From the NCBI GenBank assembly GCA_000403495.2, contig KE159799.1:595022-659021 (forward strand): 64,000 nt of DNA. The letters run 5' to 3'. Both the position numbers and the translations under genes were made by a program. This document shows positions 26,298 through 35,414 of the stretch, piece by piece (the stretch's first letter is position 1; each line of letters starts with the position of its first letter). The DNA comes from Lachnospiraceae bacterium 10-1. Lineage in GTDB: Bacteria > Bacillota > Clostridia > Lachnospirales > Lachnospiraceae. The notes beneath the pieces are model-generated. The model searched no databases and had not been told where the DNA came from. It saw nothing but the letters and a program-made list of their open reading frames with translations.

Positions 26298-27689
26298 TTA
26301 ATAAGTATCTAAATCAGCCAGTATTTCAAGATTCGCCCTCTCATATTCATTCAATATACTATCGTCAAAATTTGTACCGTCACAAGTTGGGCTGTACCAA
26401 ATACACCCCATAAAATAGTTGTATAAATCTACATCTGCAAATATATATCCATGCCTTGCATAGATTTCATTTTTGGCTAAATGGATTACCAGCATTGGCT
26501 CACTTTCAAATTCCTCTTTTGTATAGTATTTCCTATCCGTTTCAAACAACGGTTCCATCACATTTGAAATATCCCGTACTTCCCTGACATTTTCCCAATA
26601 ATCAATTATTTCAGAATAATAGGCACTGGCTTTATAATATTGGCTTCTTTCATTAACTGCGCTTATCATTTCTTCCTCTGTCCATGACGAATGATAACCC
26701 GAATCAACAACAACGCCAATCTCTGTAATATTCTCTTTCTCCCTTATCAGCTCAAAAGTACCATTGATACCATAATCACTGCCATGAGCTGCATTTTTAT
26801 CATTCAATACCTCTACATATATGCTGTCACTTAGAAACTGAATATGCAATGTTCCGCTGTTTCCCCATTCATCATCCGTATAATCAAAATATAATTCTGC
26901 CTGTTCAATTTTTCCGCTAATCTCCTCAATCGTGGCGAATCGTTCTGTTATTTCCTGCTGTGAAAAAAGAGTTCCCGAAAATTGATTATCTTCTGTAATT
27001 GTACAGGATAATTCAATTCCTCCTTCGGCTAAAATCTGTTCATGTGTCTTTCCCTCGCAAGACCAATAACCGCTGTATTCCACAAAATTAATATTTTGCC
27101 AGCTTTCAGATTCACCTGCATAAACTGTCTGCGAATCTGCCACTCCACTTTCACTAACATCCTCCACTTTTACAGGCTCCTCATCCGTTAATTGTTTTCT
27201 CTCTTTCTTACCATCAAAGAACAGAATAATCTGCTCATCGAGCTGTTCATCTCCGGACAAAATAACTGCCACATAATCCTCATGCCATGTAACCTCCCAT
27301 ATGCTGCTGCGTATGCTTCTGCCATCATCAAACAATTCAAAGTCTGCTTGAGATATTCTGCTTTTCCCCTCATAAAGAATCAGCCTGCCTGAAGCCGAAC
27401 CAAACGGAAAATCAGCCTCTCCAACAGCCTGTAAAACCAGCTCATAGGTTCCATCTGGTGAAACAGATGTGTCTGCCTCCGTTACTTTGTAATTTGACAC
27501 ATAGACAAACCTTCCCCAAAACACAGCGATTATAATAAATGTGGCAGCCACAAAGCCTAATACAAATTTCATTATCTTTTTCATTTCTCCATATCCCTTC
27601 TTCTGCAAGTTCTGTTCTTCTTCTGTCGTCAAAATACTGACAGGTTCCGATACCTCTGGTAATTCATTGCTGCATCCAGCCATTACCAA
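26298..27689 (-). CDS. Membrane-anchored YARHG-domain protein, start uncertain
   Basis: 463 residues as written, but the first 35 (MAGCSNELPEVSEPVSILTTEEEQ) look like the lipobox end of a separate lipoprotein whose signal peptide is cut off. The likelier start is MKKIMKFVLGFVAATFIIIAVFWGRF (27584), which gives an N-terminal membrane anchor. The extracytoplasmic part is beta-rich, and the C-terminus is a YARHG domain (NEIYARHGYIFADVDLYNYFMGCIWYSP), usual on cell-surface proteins of Clostridia. GGAGAA lies just before the ATG at 27584. No partner gene is evident. Confidence 0.7.
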   Translation of the reverse strand: MVMAGCSNELPEVSEPVSILTTEEEQNLQKKGYGEMKKIMKFVLGFVAATFIIIAVFWGRFVYVSNYKVTEADTSVSPDGTYELVLQAVGEADFPFGSASGRLILYEGKSRISQADFELFDDGRSIRSSIWEVTWHEDYVAVILSGDEQLDEQIILFFDGKKERKQLTDEEPVKVEDVSESGVADSQTVYAGESESWQNINFVEYSGYWSCEGKTHEQILAEGGIELSCTITEDNQFSGTLFSQQEITERFATIEEISGKIEQAELYFDYTDDEWGNSGTLHIQFLSDSIYVEVLNDKNAAHGSDYGINGTFELIREKENITEIGVVVDSGYHSSWTEEEMISAVNERSQYYKASAYYSEIIDYWENVREVRDISNVMEPLFETDRKYYTKEEFESEPMLVIHLAKNEIYARHGYIFADVDLYNYFMGCIWYSPTCDGTNFDDSILNEYERANLEILADLDTY

Positions 27690-27825
27690 AACAGCAAAGC
27701 CACTTCCTCCTCTTTACATCTTCCACCATGCCAAATGTGTAAGATTTTGAATTGAAAAAAATGATGTGTGCTATTAAAATATTGCATCTGTAAAATTTGT
27801 AAGTCAAGTAAATTATAAAAATTCT

Positions 27826-27993
27826 ATGAATGATACCATCTCAAAACAACAGCCTATCGGCTTATGGGAACAGCGTCACAAATACTATTTGCAGGAATAC
27901 AAAAAAGTGTTTTATACCTCGCTGCTCACAAGCGGCAAGCTGAGCAGTTATCTTGCAGATATTGAGAAAACGTATGCTTTCTTGTATAATTGA
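27826..27993 (+). pseudogene. TnpV-like transposon protein remnant
   Basis: 55-residue frame: IGLWEQRHKYYLQEYKKVFYTSLLTSGKLSSYLADIEKTY. The G-x-(5)-RH-x-YL-E...YTSLL-SGKL--YLA-IE pattern is that of TnpV-type proteins of clostridial transposons. Shorter than usual (roughly 100+ residues); the C-terminus is lost just before the acetyltransferase gene. Confidence 0.6.
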
Positions 27994-28042
27994 AGCTGAA
28001 AAACAAATAGAAAAATTGATATTTGTGCAGGAGGATATTAAA

Positions 28043-28618
28043 ATGGTGCATATAAGAAAAGCAAAAGAAACGGATCGTAAAAATGTAGCTTTATGTATTG
28101 CAGAAGGATTTGAAAAGGATTTCTCAATATTATGTAAAGATAATCAAAAAGTGGCAGATGCTATCACAACGGGATTGAATATGGAAAGATTTTATGTGGC
28201 AGATATAAAGGGAGATATTGCGGGAGTGTTGGCAATTTCTGATTGCAATGGCAGAGCTGCAAGAGCAGAAAAAGCATCTTTGAAGAAACATTTTGGGTTC
28301 ATTAAAGGAATTATTGGTACTTTCATTTTGAAAGAAGAATTTGAAAAGCAGCTTGAGTATCCTATTACAACTGGATACATAGAATTTGTAGCAGTACGAA
28401 AAAAATACCGCAAACAAGGTATTGCTGCAACTATGCTTCAAGAAAGTATGTTGCTTACAAATTATCAGGATTTTGTGCTTGATGTTACTGATATAAATAA
28501 TAACGCTATTAAATGTTATACGAGTATCGGGTTTGAGGAATTTAAGCGTATTCCAGAAAAACATGGTAAACAAAAAGGGTTTAATGAGAAGATTTTTATG
28601 CGGTATTGCCACAAATGA
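28043..28618 (+). CDS. GNAT family N-acetyltransferase
   Basis: 191 residues starting MVHIRKAKETDRKNVALCIAEGF, with GGAGG 8 nt before the ATG; longer starts overlap the TnpV-like frame. Acetyl-CoA binding motif A: YIEFVAVRKKYRKQGIAATMLQESM; motif B: VTDINNNAIKCYTSIGFEEFKRI. Substrate not predictable. Confidence 0.88.
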   Translation: MVHIRKAKETDRKNVALCIAEGFEKDFSILCKDNQKVADAITTGLNMERFYVADIKGDIAGVLAISDCNGRAARAEKASLKKHFGFIKGIIGTFILKEEFEKQLEYPITTGYIEFVAVRKKYRKQGIAATMLQESMLLTNYQDFVLDVTDINNNAIKCYTSIGFEEFKRIPEKHGKQKGFNEKIFMRYCHK

Positions 28619-28719
28619 AAAAAACACACAGGCAGTATATACATTGTGAAGCAATCCGGCATATGCTATAATTTCAATACAAAAGTTAAAGAATGGCAGA
28701 ATATAAGAGGAGGTCAATA

Positions 28720-29367
28720 ATGAAAGTGAAAAAAATTGCGTTTTATGGGCTTATGTATCTGCCACTAATAAGTGCTTTATTTGCTTTACAGTTATTACCG
28801 GAGCAAATCCCTGCTCATTATGGTTTAAACAATCAGGTAACACGTTGGGGCAGTAAATACGAAGCTCTTATTGTTCCCATTGTCACAGCCATCTTGGGTT
28901 ACTTTTTTCTAGGAATCGCAAAGACTGCTGCAAAACATGAAGAAAATGGAAACAATAATGAAAATGTCTGTATTGTTGCAGGTATTGCTACACTTATTAT
29001 TTTTAATGTTATGACAGGATATACTTTATACACTGGTTTTAATAAAGTTGAAAACCTATCATTCAATAAATTTGATATTAATCAATTACTATTTGGAATT
29101 TTAGGTATCGCTATGATTATTATAGGGAATATAATGCCAAAATTAAGAATGAATGCGGCTGCCGGACTAAAAACTAAGTGGAGCATGAAAAATGAAACGA
29201 CATGGAAAAAAAGCCAGCGTTTTGGCGGAATCTCCTACATTATCGGAGGTGTTGTTATCGTTGTGATATGCTTCTTTGTTCAAGGTATTTACTGCTTTCT
29301 ATCAACGCTAGGAGTAATTGCTATTCTTTTAGTAATTGACGTTTTTTATACCTATAAAATAGCCTGA
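28720..29367 (+). CDS. DUF1648 / SdpI-family membrane protein
   Basis: 215 residues, six or so membrane helices. LPEQIPAHYGLNNQVTRWGSK is the DUF1648 signature, and GNIMPKLRMNAAAGLKTKWSMKNETTWKKSQRFGG is the SdpI signature. SdpI of B. subtilis gives immunity to the SdpC toxin and signals to its repressor. No SdpC-like toxin or ArsR-type SdpR gene is adjacent, so its role here is open. GGAGG is 7 nt before the ATG. Confidence 0.88.
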   Translation: MKVKKIAFYGLMYLPLISALFALQLLPEQIPAHYGLNNQVTRWGSKYEALIVPIVTAILGYFFLGIAKTAAKHEENGNNNENVCIVAGIATLIIFNVMTGYTLYTGFNKVENLSFNKFDINQLLFGILGIAMIIIGNIMPKLRMNAAAGLKTKWSMKNETTWKKSQRFGGISYIIGGVVIVVICFFVQGIYCFLSTLGVIAILLVIDVFYTYKIA

Positions 29368-29443
29368 ATAAGATCCTCTTTGGGGGCCAATCCATTCATA
29401 AGCCCTTTTAAAACACCACATCACCGGGGAATAGTTTCCTCGC

Positions 29444-30028
29444 CTACTTTCCTGCATCAACTGCTTTGTTAATACAGGTAATCGCATTCAAACTTCTCGG
29501 ATAACCAATATAAGGCAAACACTGGGAAACCACCCGGATCAAAAAATCCTTATCGTTTCCCAAATTCATGTTGCCTGTTGCATGGGCCATAAGCTGCGGT
29601 TCACATCCTCCCTGAGCAGCTAAAAAGCAGAACGTAATCATTTCCCTTTGCGCCAGATCAAGTCCCGTCCGGGTATAATAATCCCCAAAACAATTTGCCG
29701 CCAGCCAGCGGTTGATATGTCCAGCCTTCCATGCTTCTTTCATGTGCCCTCCAAAAATATCTGCCTGTACCTGTATACCCTTTTCAAGGCGGTTTTCCAG
29801 CGTTGTCGTGCATTGCCCCTCTAAAGGTAATTCTATGCCGCGACTTTCCAAAATGGAATTTGCCGCCTTCAAATATGGGAGAACACGTCCGATTCCAAGA
29901 TAATCTACCGCCTGATACACAATTTCTTTTACTGCAATTGGCGTGAGCCCGGCATCCAATGCTCTTGGCAATACAAGGCGGTATTCTTCCATTCCCTGAC
30001 AACCGATCAGAGCTGCCAGAATCGCCAT
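29444..30028 (-). CDS. Carboxymuconolactone decarboxylase-family protein, probably 5'-truncated
   Basis: Two CMD/AhpD-like units: ALDAGLTPIAVKEIVYQAVDYLGIGRVLPYLKA (C-terminal part of the first) and LDLAQREMITFCFLAAQGGCEPQLMAHATGNMNLGNDKDFLIRVVSQCLPYIGYPRSLNAI (second). The frame is open upstream through NEEGQQLDDNTRY but has no good start before a TAA near 30095, so the first CMD unit is probably missing its N-terminus. Such proteins act as small disulfide-linked peroxidase or isomerase-like enzymes. Lies after the LysR gene on the same strand. Confidence 0.7.
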   Translation of the reverse strand: MAILAALIGCQGMEEYRLVLPRALDAGLTPIAVKEIVYQAVDYLGIGRVLPYLKAANSILESRGIELPLEGQCTTTLENRLEKGIQVQADIFGGHMKEAWKAGHINRWLAANCFGDYYTRTGLDLAQREMITFCFLAAQGGCEPQLMAHATGNMNLGNDKDFLIRVVSQCLPYIGYPRSLNAITCINKAVDAGK

Positions 30029-30143
30029 ATACCGGGTATTGTCGTCAAGCTGCTGTCCTTCCTCATTCGGAACTTCTGAACACCTACATTATAACTAACC
30101 GGGCAAAAAATGTATAATACCCATTTTATATGATAAGAAATGC

Positions 30144-31013
30144 CTAAATAACATTTTTTATTGTTTGTATAAAATGTGCGGAAATCTTACTCATTGTCTG
30201 ACTTTTTTTCCAGACAAGAACGGAACCCGTTTTCAGTACAGGCATAAGCGGCACAAAACATAAATCGTCATGGTACTTGATGCCGAGATCAAAACATAAA
30301 GCTGTTCCAACTCCACTCCTTACCATTGCCGCCGCATTGATAATAAGATTAAATGTTGCGGAAATATGGAGCTGTTCATAGTATTCTCCAAACCAACTGG
30401 ACAGCTCATTTTTTACCAGCTCACGCTTCACCATCAACAAGGGGACATCTGCCAAATCCTCCGGACAAATATGCTTTTTCAATGCTAATTTTGAATCCCT
30501 GCGTGTAAGAATTCCCCACTGTTCTTTCTGCGGCATACGCACAAATTCATATTTACTTATATCAACAGGCTCTACTAAAAGCCCCATATCCAAAATACCC
30601 TTTTCAATACGTTCTTTAATATCGTCCGCAATCGCACTGTAAATACTGAATTGCACAAGAGGATATTTTTGCCGAAAATCCCTGATCTGTTCTGAAAGGA
30701 ACATCATACTTCCGGTTTCTCCGCACCCAATGGCAATCTCACCTGACAGCATATCATCTTTGTGTGAAAGCTCCTTCACGGTCTTGTCTGATAAAGAAAT
30801 CATTTCCTGTGCCCGGCGTTTTAACAGCATCCCGTCCTCGGTCAGAATAATACTGTGTTTGCTTCTATGAAATAATTTAACTCCCAATTCTTCTTCAAGT
30901 TGCATAAGCTGCCGGGAAAGTGTGGGCTGCGTAATATGTAAAAGAGCCGCTGCTTTTGTAATGTTTTCTTCTCTGGCGGTCATCAGAAAATACTTCAAAA
31001 CTCGAAGTTCCAT
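30144..31013 (-). CDS. LysR-family transcriptional regulator
   Basis: 289 residues starting MELRVLKYFLMTAREENITKAAALLHITQPTLSRQLMQLEEELGVKLFHR, a canonical LysR wHTH, followed by a periplasmic-binding-like effector domain. GGGGAGG lies 9 nt before the ATG; a start six codons earlier overlaps this site. Likely controls the CMD-family gene downstream or a gene now lost. Confidence 0.9.
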   Translation of the reverse strand: MELRVLKYFLMTAREENITKAAALLHITQPTLSRQLMQLEEELGVKLFHRSKHSIILTEDGMLLKRRAQEMISLSDKTVKELSHKDDMLSGEIAIGCGETGSMMFLSEQIRDFRQKYPLVQFSIYSAIADDIKERIEKGILDMGLLVEPVDISKYEFVRMPQKEQWGILTRRDSKLALKKHICPEDLADVPLLMVKRELVKNELSSWFGEYYEQLHISATFNLIINAAAMVRSGVGTALCFDLGIKYHDDLCFVPLMPVLKTGSVLVWKKSQTMSKISAHFIQTIKNVI

Positions 31014-31107
31014 AGGATTCTGCCTCCCCAAAATATTCAGCCTATCTGCGTGTATAAACTAACATTCATTACTTTACCGGTCAATTAATGGGCGCTTCAA
31101 CTAAAAT

Positions 31108-31719
31108 TTAATCCCCTAAGTCCGGCTGCTGTCCGTTATGGGCAAGCCACTTACATTCCGTTAGTTCCATGTTGGTAAATACTGCCTTGAAAGATGATTC
31201 CTCGGGGCTGCATGCATAAACTCCAAACTGAATCGTTCCGCTGCCATTCCACATATGGCATACACGCATCTGTCTGAAAGTAACACCGTCTTTAGAACAT
31301 TCAATACAATAATCATCTTCTCTTCGGCTGAATCTGTACCACATTGATTTTACAGAAGCACTTATTTCCGTTGTTGCCCAATCCGAATAGCCATTATTTG
31401 TAACAACACTTCCAAGATGCTGAAATTTTTCATTTTCGTATTCTATCGAACCTTTAAGCCAATTTTCGCTGTCAAGGTACATCACAATTCCGCATTGGTC
31501 AAACCTGTGCTTACTTTCAAATTCTGTTTTCACTGTAAAGGAGAAGAATTTCTCATCCGTTTCCATCTGCAAAACAGGTGCATTATCATTTCTGAAATGA
31601 TAGTATGTTCTCTGCCATAAATCCGTGTGAGGATTTGTTGTTATTTCAATTTTATCGTCGGATACAGTATAACCTGCAGGTTTTCTTGTCCATTTTAATT
31701 TGTTTATATCAAAATTCAT
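31108..31719 (-). CDS. DUF1349 (concanavalin-like) protein
   Basis: 203 residues: FSFTVKTEFESKHRFDQCGIVMYLDSENWLKGSIEYEN and MWYRFSRREDDYCIECSKDGVTFRQMRVCHM match DUF1349, a beta-sandwich of the concanavalin A-like fold related to yeast 'regulation of enolase 1'. Function unknown, probably carbohydrate-related. The start overlaps the preceding acetyltransferase gene by 4 nt. Confidence 0.88.
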   Translation of the reverse strand: MNFDINKLKWTRKPAGYTVSDDKIEITTNPHTDLWQRTYYHFRNDNAPVLQMETDEKFFSFTVKTEFESKHRFDQCGIVMYLDSENWLKGSIEYENEKFQHLGSVVTNNGYSDWATTEISASVKSMWYRFSRREDDYCIECSKDGVTFRQMRVCHMWNGSGTIQFGVYACSPEESSFKAVFTNMELTECKWLAHNGQQPDLGD

Positions 31720-32192
31720 ATTAATCCCTCCTCTGGCAACTTCATTTCATCATTCATTTTTATAAATCCGTATTTTTCATATAACGGTCTCCCCATATCA
31801 GTCGCTTCTAGTGAAATAGCTGTAATCCCCTTATTTTTAGTATCATTAATCAGCATATCCAGTGTTTTAGCAGCAATTCCCCTTCTTCTGTACGCAGGAT
31901 TTGTATACATATTCATTATATAAGCCTTGTTTCCGCTTGGATTGTGATAAGTTGGCATTACTTGAAAAAAACTCACGCCTCCAGCCCCAACAAAACGCTT
32001 CCCGTCAAAAACCAAATATGCAATATGAGAACCATCGCAAAGAGCCTTTTGATAATAGTTGTAAGATTCTTTTTCCACTTCGCTCATATCAATATCATCA
32101 GATAGTTGATTAGCCGCCCTTAACACCTCTATTCTTGTTTTTGTTAATATATCTATATCCTCTGACGTTGCTCGTTTGTATATTAAATCCAT
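31716..32192 (-). CDS. GNAT family N-acetyltransferase
   Basis: 158 residues. AYIMNMYTNPAYRRRGIAAKTLDMLINDTKNKGITAISLEATDMGRPLYEKYGFIKMNDEM holds the acetyl-CoA motif (RRRGIA) and the C-terminal YEKYGF. Complete. Operon with the DUF1349 gene. Confidence 0.88.
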   Translation of the reverse strand: MDLIYKRATSEDIDILTKTRIEVLRAANQLSDDIDMSEVEKESYNYYQKALCDGSHIAYLVFDGKRFVGAGGVSFFQVMPTYHNPSGNKAYIMNMYTNPAYRRRGIAAKTLDMLINDTKNKGITAISLEATDMGRPLYEKYGFIKMNDEMKLPEEGLI

Positions 32193-32216
32193 ATTGTATT
32201 TTCTCCTGCAAAACTC

Positions 32217-32306
32217 AATTGTGATTTGATATTTTTAAGAGGAATATCAGCTGTACCGAAACGGGGCAGAGATAACAAAATCACATGAAATATTATAGCA
32301 CAAAAC
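32217..32306. repeat. Dispersed imperfect repeat, short copy
   Basis: Shares both ends with 20166-20374 but lacks its middle. Located just upstream of an acetyltransferase gene, as the long copy lies upstream of the putative ASCH gene. Confidence 0.6.
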
Positions 32307-32310
32307 TCTT

Positions 32311-32814
32311 TTAATTCCATGCTATTTCCGCCTCCTTTTTTTCATAAAATATTAATGTAAGTCTCTCGTTAATGACCTTTGTTTTCCCCGTCTGTCGATA
32401 CCCCATTTTCTCATACAAATGACAGTTTTTAGGCTCCTGCAAAATTGTGTCCAGCTCCCAATTTCCGTTTCCATGAATTTCTTCACACAGCCGGATTGCT
32501 TTCTGTGCAATACCTTTTTCTTGAAATTCTGGCAAAATAAATATTGGGGAAATTCTTTTGTTTTTTTCATTTTCCTTTTGATCAACAATACGGATAGCTC
32601 CGACTTTTTGTTGTCCAATACAGATAAAATAGTAAAATCTAAAATCTTGTTTCAAACGTGCTTCTACTTTTTCCACGTTTTCATTTGCAGGACTGGTGTC
32701 AAAATCCTGATATTTCTCTAATAATTCTTTGAAAGCTTTGACCTGCATAGCGTGCAGCTCCTTTGCATTGTCAATATTTGCCCTTAATAATGTTACTTCA
32801 TCTGATAATTTCAT
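32311..32814 (-). CDS. GNAT family N-acetyltransferase
   Basis: 167 residues starting MKLSDEVTLLRANIDNAKELHAMQVKAFKELLEKY, with AAAGGAG 7 nt upstream. ISPIFILPEFQEKGIAQKAIRLCEEIHG is acetyl-CoA motif A and NCHLYEKMGYRQTGKTKVIN the C-terminal motif. Not related in detail to the other acetyltransferases here, so separately acquired. Confidence 0.85.
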   Translation of the reverse strand: MKLSDEVTLLRANIDNAKELHAMQVKAFKELLEKYQDFDTSPANENVEKVEARLKQDFRFYYFICIGQQKVGAIRIVDQKENEKNKRISPIFILPEFQEKGIAQKAIRLCEEIHGNGNWELDTILQEPKNCHLYEKMGYRQTGKTKVINERLTLIFYEKKEAEIAWN

Positions 32815-33219
32815 ATAAAACTCCTTTCCAAACAAAAAAATACACTAAACATACAATATGTCCAGTGCACTCTTAAAACTATCGACTATACAAGCATTCT
32901 ATCATAACTACAACTTACACCTGCCGATTTATATGCACAGACATATCAGACCTACCTGCGTAACTGTGCACCCAATCGAAACACAATTACTTCTAAGTAC
33001 GTCCGTAATACATGTACATATAATTCATTGTAAAATGTAAGTTCTGCATTTTCATGTTCTCCTAAAATTTTTTATAACTTATCATAATTCTATTTATATG
33101 TCAAGATTTTTAAACTTAATTAATTACACAAATTAATTACACAATATAAATAAGGCATGAAAAACCAATTGATATATTTAATAATATTCCAATAAAAAAT
33201 GAAGTCAATTAATATATAT
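32815..33219. other. Intergenic region, no gene seen
   Basis: Highly AT-rich. Contains a tandem pair of ATTAATTACACAA around 33118-33144. Nothing else recognisable. Confidence 0.35.
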
Positions 33220-33247
33220 GGGACAGCAGCATTTCAGGCTGCTGCCC
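33220..33247 (-). terminator. Terminator-like hairpin after the AraC gene
   Basis: GGGACAGCAGC-ATTTCAG-GCTGCTGCCC, 10-bp stem, 39 nt downstream of the AraC stop on the minus strand and followed by a short AT-rich tract. Confidence 0.55.
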
Positions 33248-33286
33248 CTGATTGCTTACGATTTACTTAATCGAATCCTCAGTCTT

Positions 33287-34174
33287 TCAATTCTTCTTAA
33301 CAGGAACCCACAGCTCACAGAACAGACCGCTTTCCCCATTTTCAAAATAAATTTCAAAATCTGTATCATCTGTTTGCATGTAACCTGTCTGGGGAGCAAA
33401 TTCATTAAAAAACTTGTTCCATGTTTCACCTAAACAGCTGCTATCAGAACCAAAACACTTAAACACAGCGTAATCGGCAGGTTCTGTTTTCCATATTGAA
33501 CAACCGTTCTTAATAAACCGTTCTAATTCCTTTTGGTCAGTATCCTCATCCAGCATAATGCCAATCCCGTAATCGAAATGCGTTTCGCTGTCTTTGAGCG
33601 GGCTGCACAAACCGTACATATCCCTTTTTCCTTCCGGCCGGAGCGCCTGCATAGGTTCAATCAGATTTTTTTCATAGCATTCCGTCCAAAAATCAGGAAT
33701 ACTATGATCATTATCATCGCTAGTGATCTCATTTGGTAAAGCTCTAACCAATGCAAGAAATTGTTGAGATTCTTTGTGTTCCATTCTGTAATCCATAATA
33801 CTACCACCTTCCAATGTAATTTTTATTGCAAGGGGATTAAATAGATGAAGCTTTGTGCCTTTTTGCTTTGCCTGTCTTGGAGTTGAACCATGAAATCGTG
33901 AAAAAGCTTTAGAAAAACTTTCCGGGGACTCATAGCCATACTTATAAGCAACATCAATCACCGATATATCAGTTGTTTGGAGTTCCTGGGCTGCTAATGT
34001 AAGGCGCCTGTTTCTAATATATTCATTAGCTGTCATTCCGGCAATGAAACTGAATGTCCGATGAAAATTGTATCCTGACATATGTATACTTTTTGCAACA
34101 TCAGTATAATTTATGTCATCATAAATATGTTCCTCCATATAGCATATAGCCTGTTGAATAAGCTGTATCGACAT
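33287..34174 (-). CDS. AraC-family regulator with GyrI-like effector domain
   Basis: 295 residues. Two HTH units (YTDVAKSIHMSGYNFHRTFSFIAGMTANEYIRNRRL and VIDVAYKYGYESPESFSKAFSRFHGSTPRQAK), then a GyrI/Rob-type ligand-binding domain (about 115-295) ending DFEIYFENGESGLFCELWVPVK. Such proteins sense small hydrophobic drugs or metabolites and activate efflux or modification genes. The chosen ATG has GGAGG 10 nt before it. Confidence 0.9.
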   Translation of the reverse strand: MSIQLIQQAICYMEEHIYDDINYTDVAKSIHMSGYNFHRTFSFIAGMTANEYIRNRRLTLAAQELQTTDISVIDVAYKYGYESPESFSKAFSRFHGSTPRQAKQKGTKLHLFNPLAIKITLEGGSIMDYRMEHKESQQFLALVRALPNEITSDDNDHSIPDFWTECYEKNLIEPMQALRPEGKRDMYGLCSPLKDSETHFDYGIGIMLDEDTDQKELERFIKNGCSIWKTEPADYAVFKCFGSDSSCLGETWNKFFNEFAPQTGYMQTDDTDFEIYFENGESGLFCELWVPVKKN

Positions 34175-34571
34175 CCTGATCAATCCTCCTTGTATGCACT
34201 AATTATAGTTGGTAATATTTAAAAATTCCTATTCATGTTTGCACAAATTTGTCCCAAAATACTGTTTTACATGTTTGATTATAAAATATCTGCCTGCTGC
34301 CCACAATGCATATTTTCCATGCTTAATTCTTGTGTTATTACTTTTCGGGAGATAATATTTCTACGATCCATAAACAATGAGATTTTATTTTTCTTGCAAT
34401 TATATTTTATACTTGCTATAGTGTTTTTATGATCTGTGATAAGTATTGGAAACATATGTTTTAAATTAAATTTTTGATGAAAGCAGCAAGAAAAGTGTAG
34501 TCAGGAATTCATGTCAAGACAGTTACATTATTTGAAGCATGATGTGCCCCCCTTATTTAAAGGAGAAAATT
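34175..34571. other. Intergenic region between divergent genes
   Basis: AT-rich, no gene seen. Must carry the promoters of the AraC gene (minus) and of the small acidic protein (plus), neither of which shows a clean consensus. Confidence 0.3.
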
Positions 34572-34982
34572 ATGGATAAACCCCAGATCTACATTACAGA
34601 CGAAGAAAAAATAAACTGCCGGAAAGTTGTAGATGCATTTGCAGAGATATTCGACTTTGAGGATTTAGTAATAGTCAATGCCGAAAACTATGGATTTGTA
34701 AAATTACAATATTTTAAATTCCCTTATGGCTTTGATACCGCTACAGCTTTCTTTAACAGTCAAAGTCTGTTTGATGACCTCTGGACAGAATGGTTGGAAA
34801 CACAGCTTATCAATTTATCAGTAGGAACGCCAATGGAAGAAATGGACTATGGGGATATACTAAAATGTATGTCAAAAGAAAAGCAAAAAGAATTTTTTGA
34901 CAAGCGGGTTTACTTTGCTGAAAAAACAGGTATCAAGAGCATCCTTGATGATACAATGCAAAGAGTGGCAAAAGCGTTTTAA
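34572..34982 (+). CDS. Conserved acidic protein of unknown function
   Basis: 136 residues starting MDKPQIYITDEEKINCRKVVDAFAEIFD, with AAAGGAG 7 nt before the ATG. Acidic, with aromatic-rich LQYFKFPYGFDTATAFFNSQSLFDDLW in the middle and a helical charged C-terminus. No signal peptide or membrane segment. Family not recognised. Confidence 0.7.
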   Translation: MDKPQIYITDEEKINCRKVVDAFAEIFDFEDLVIVNAENYGFVKLQYFKFPYGFDTATAFFNSQSLFDDLWTEWLETQLINLSVGTPMEEMDYGDILKCMSKEKQKEFFDKRVYFAEKTGIKSILDDTMQRVAKAF

Positions 34983-35001
34983 AACTGCTTTGAATAAGGT
35001 A

Positions 35002-35034
35002 CTCTCCCAAAAAATTTACTTTTGGGAGAGTTTT
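35002..35034 (+). terminator. Rho-independent terminator
   Basis: CTCTCCCAAAA-stem pairing with TTTTGGGAGAG, followed by TTTTC, 20 nt after the preceding plus-strand stop. Confidence 0.85.
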
Positions 35035-35101
35035 CAGGCTCTGCATCTGAATACTCATTTTTCCCTCAAATACATTCTGCCTTCATAAGGACGCAGAATC
35101 G

Positions 35102-35400
35102 TCATCTGGGCAAATACAGAATCAATATCCTGATAATCTGAAATGTCATATCCATTGTCCTTCCCTTATTTGCATACCAGTTTCTGTCATCATAATTATC
35201 CGTTCCCACCAGAATATCTCCGCTATACAGCAACTGTCCAAATAATTTATTACGGATTTGCTGATAAATGATTCAAAAACATCTCTGAAAAAAGTCATAA
35301 TGCAAAGACGCGGAAAAGCTTCATCTTTTTTTCCCGGGTTTATAACTGCTTCATATTCCGTACTGTATTCTAAAATTGGAAATTCATTTTCTCTAATCAT
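35102..35400 (-). pseudogene. Nucleoside phosphorylase remnant with internal deletion and frameshift
   Basis: The frame from 35400 begins MIRENEFPILEYSTEYEAVINPGKKDEAFPRLCIMTFFRDVFESF, the start of a purine/uridine phosphorylase-like protein. A second frame near 35230-35102 reads KLFGQLLYSGDILVGTDNYDDRNWYANKG, from the C-terminal end of the same family. The phosphate- and nucleoside-binding centre is missing. Lies 15 nt after threonine aldolase, so it once belonged to that transcript. Confidence 0.75.
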
Positions 35401-35414
35401 AGTTTTCTCCTATT

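Noticed and set aside
28130..28717. 195-residue minus-strand frame over the acetyltransferase
   Set aside because: Antisense shadow of a clear GNAT gene with a good ribosome-binding site.
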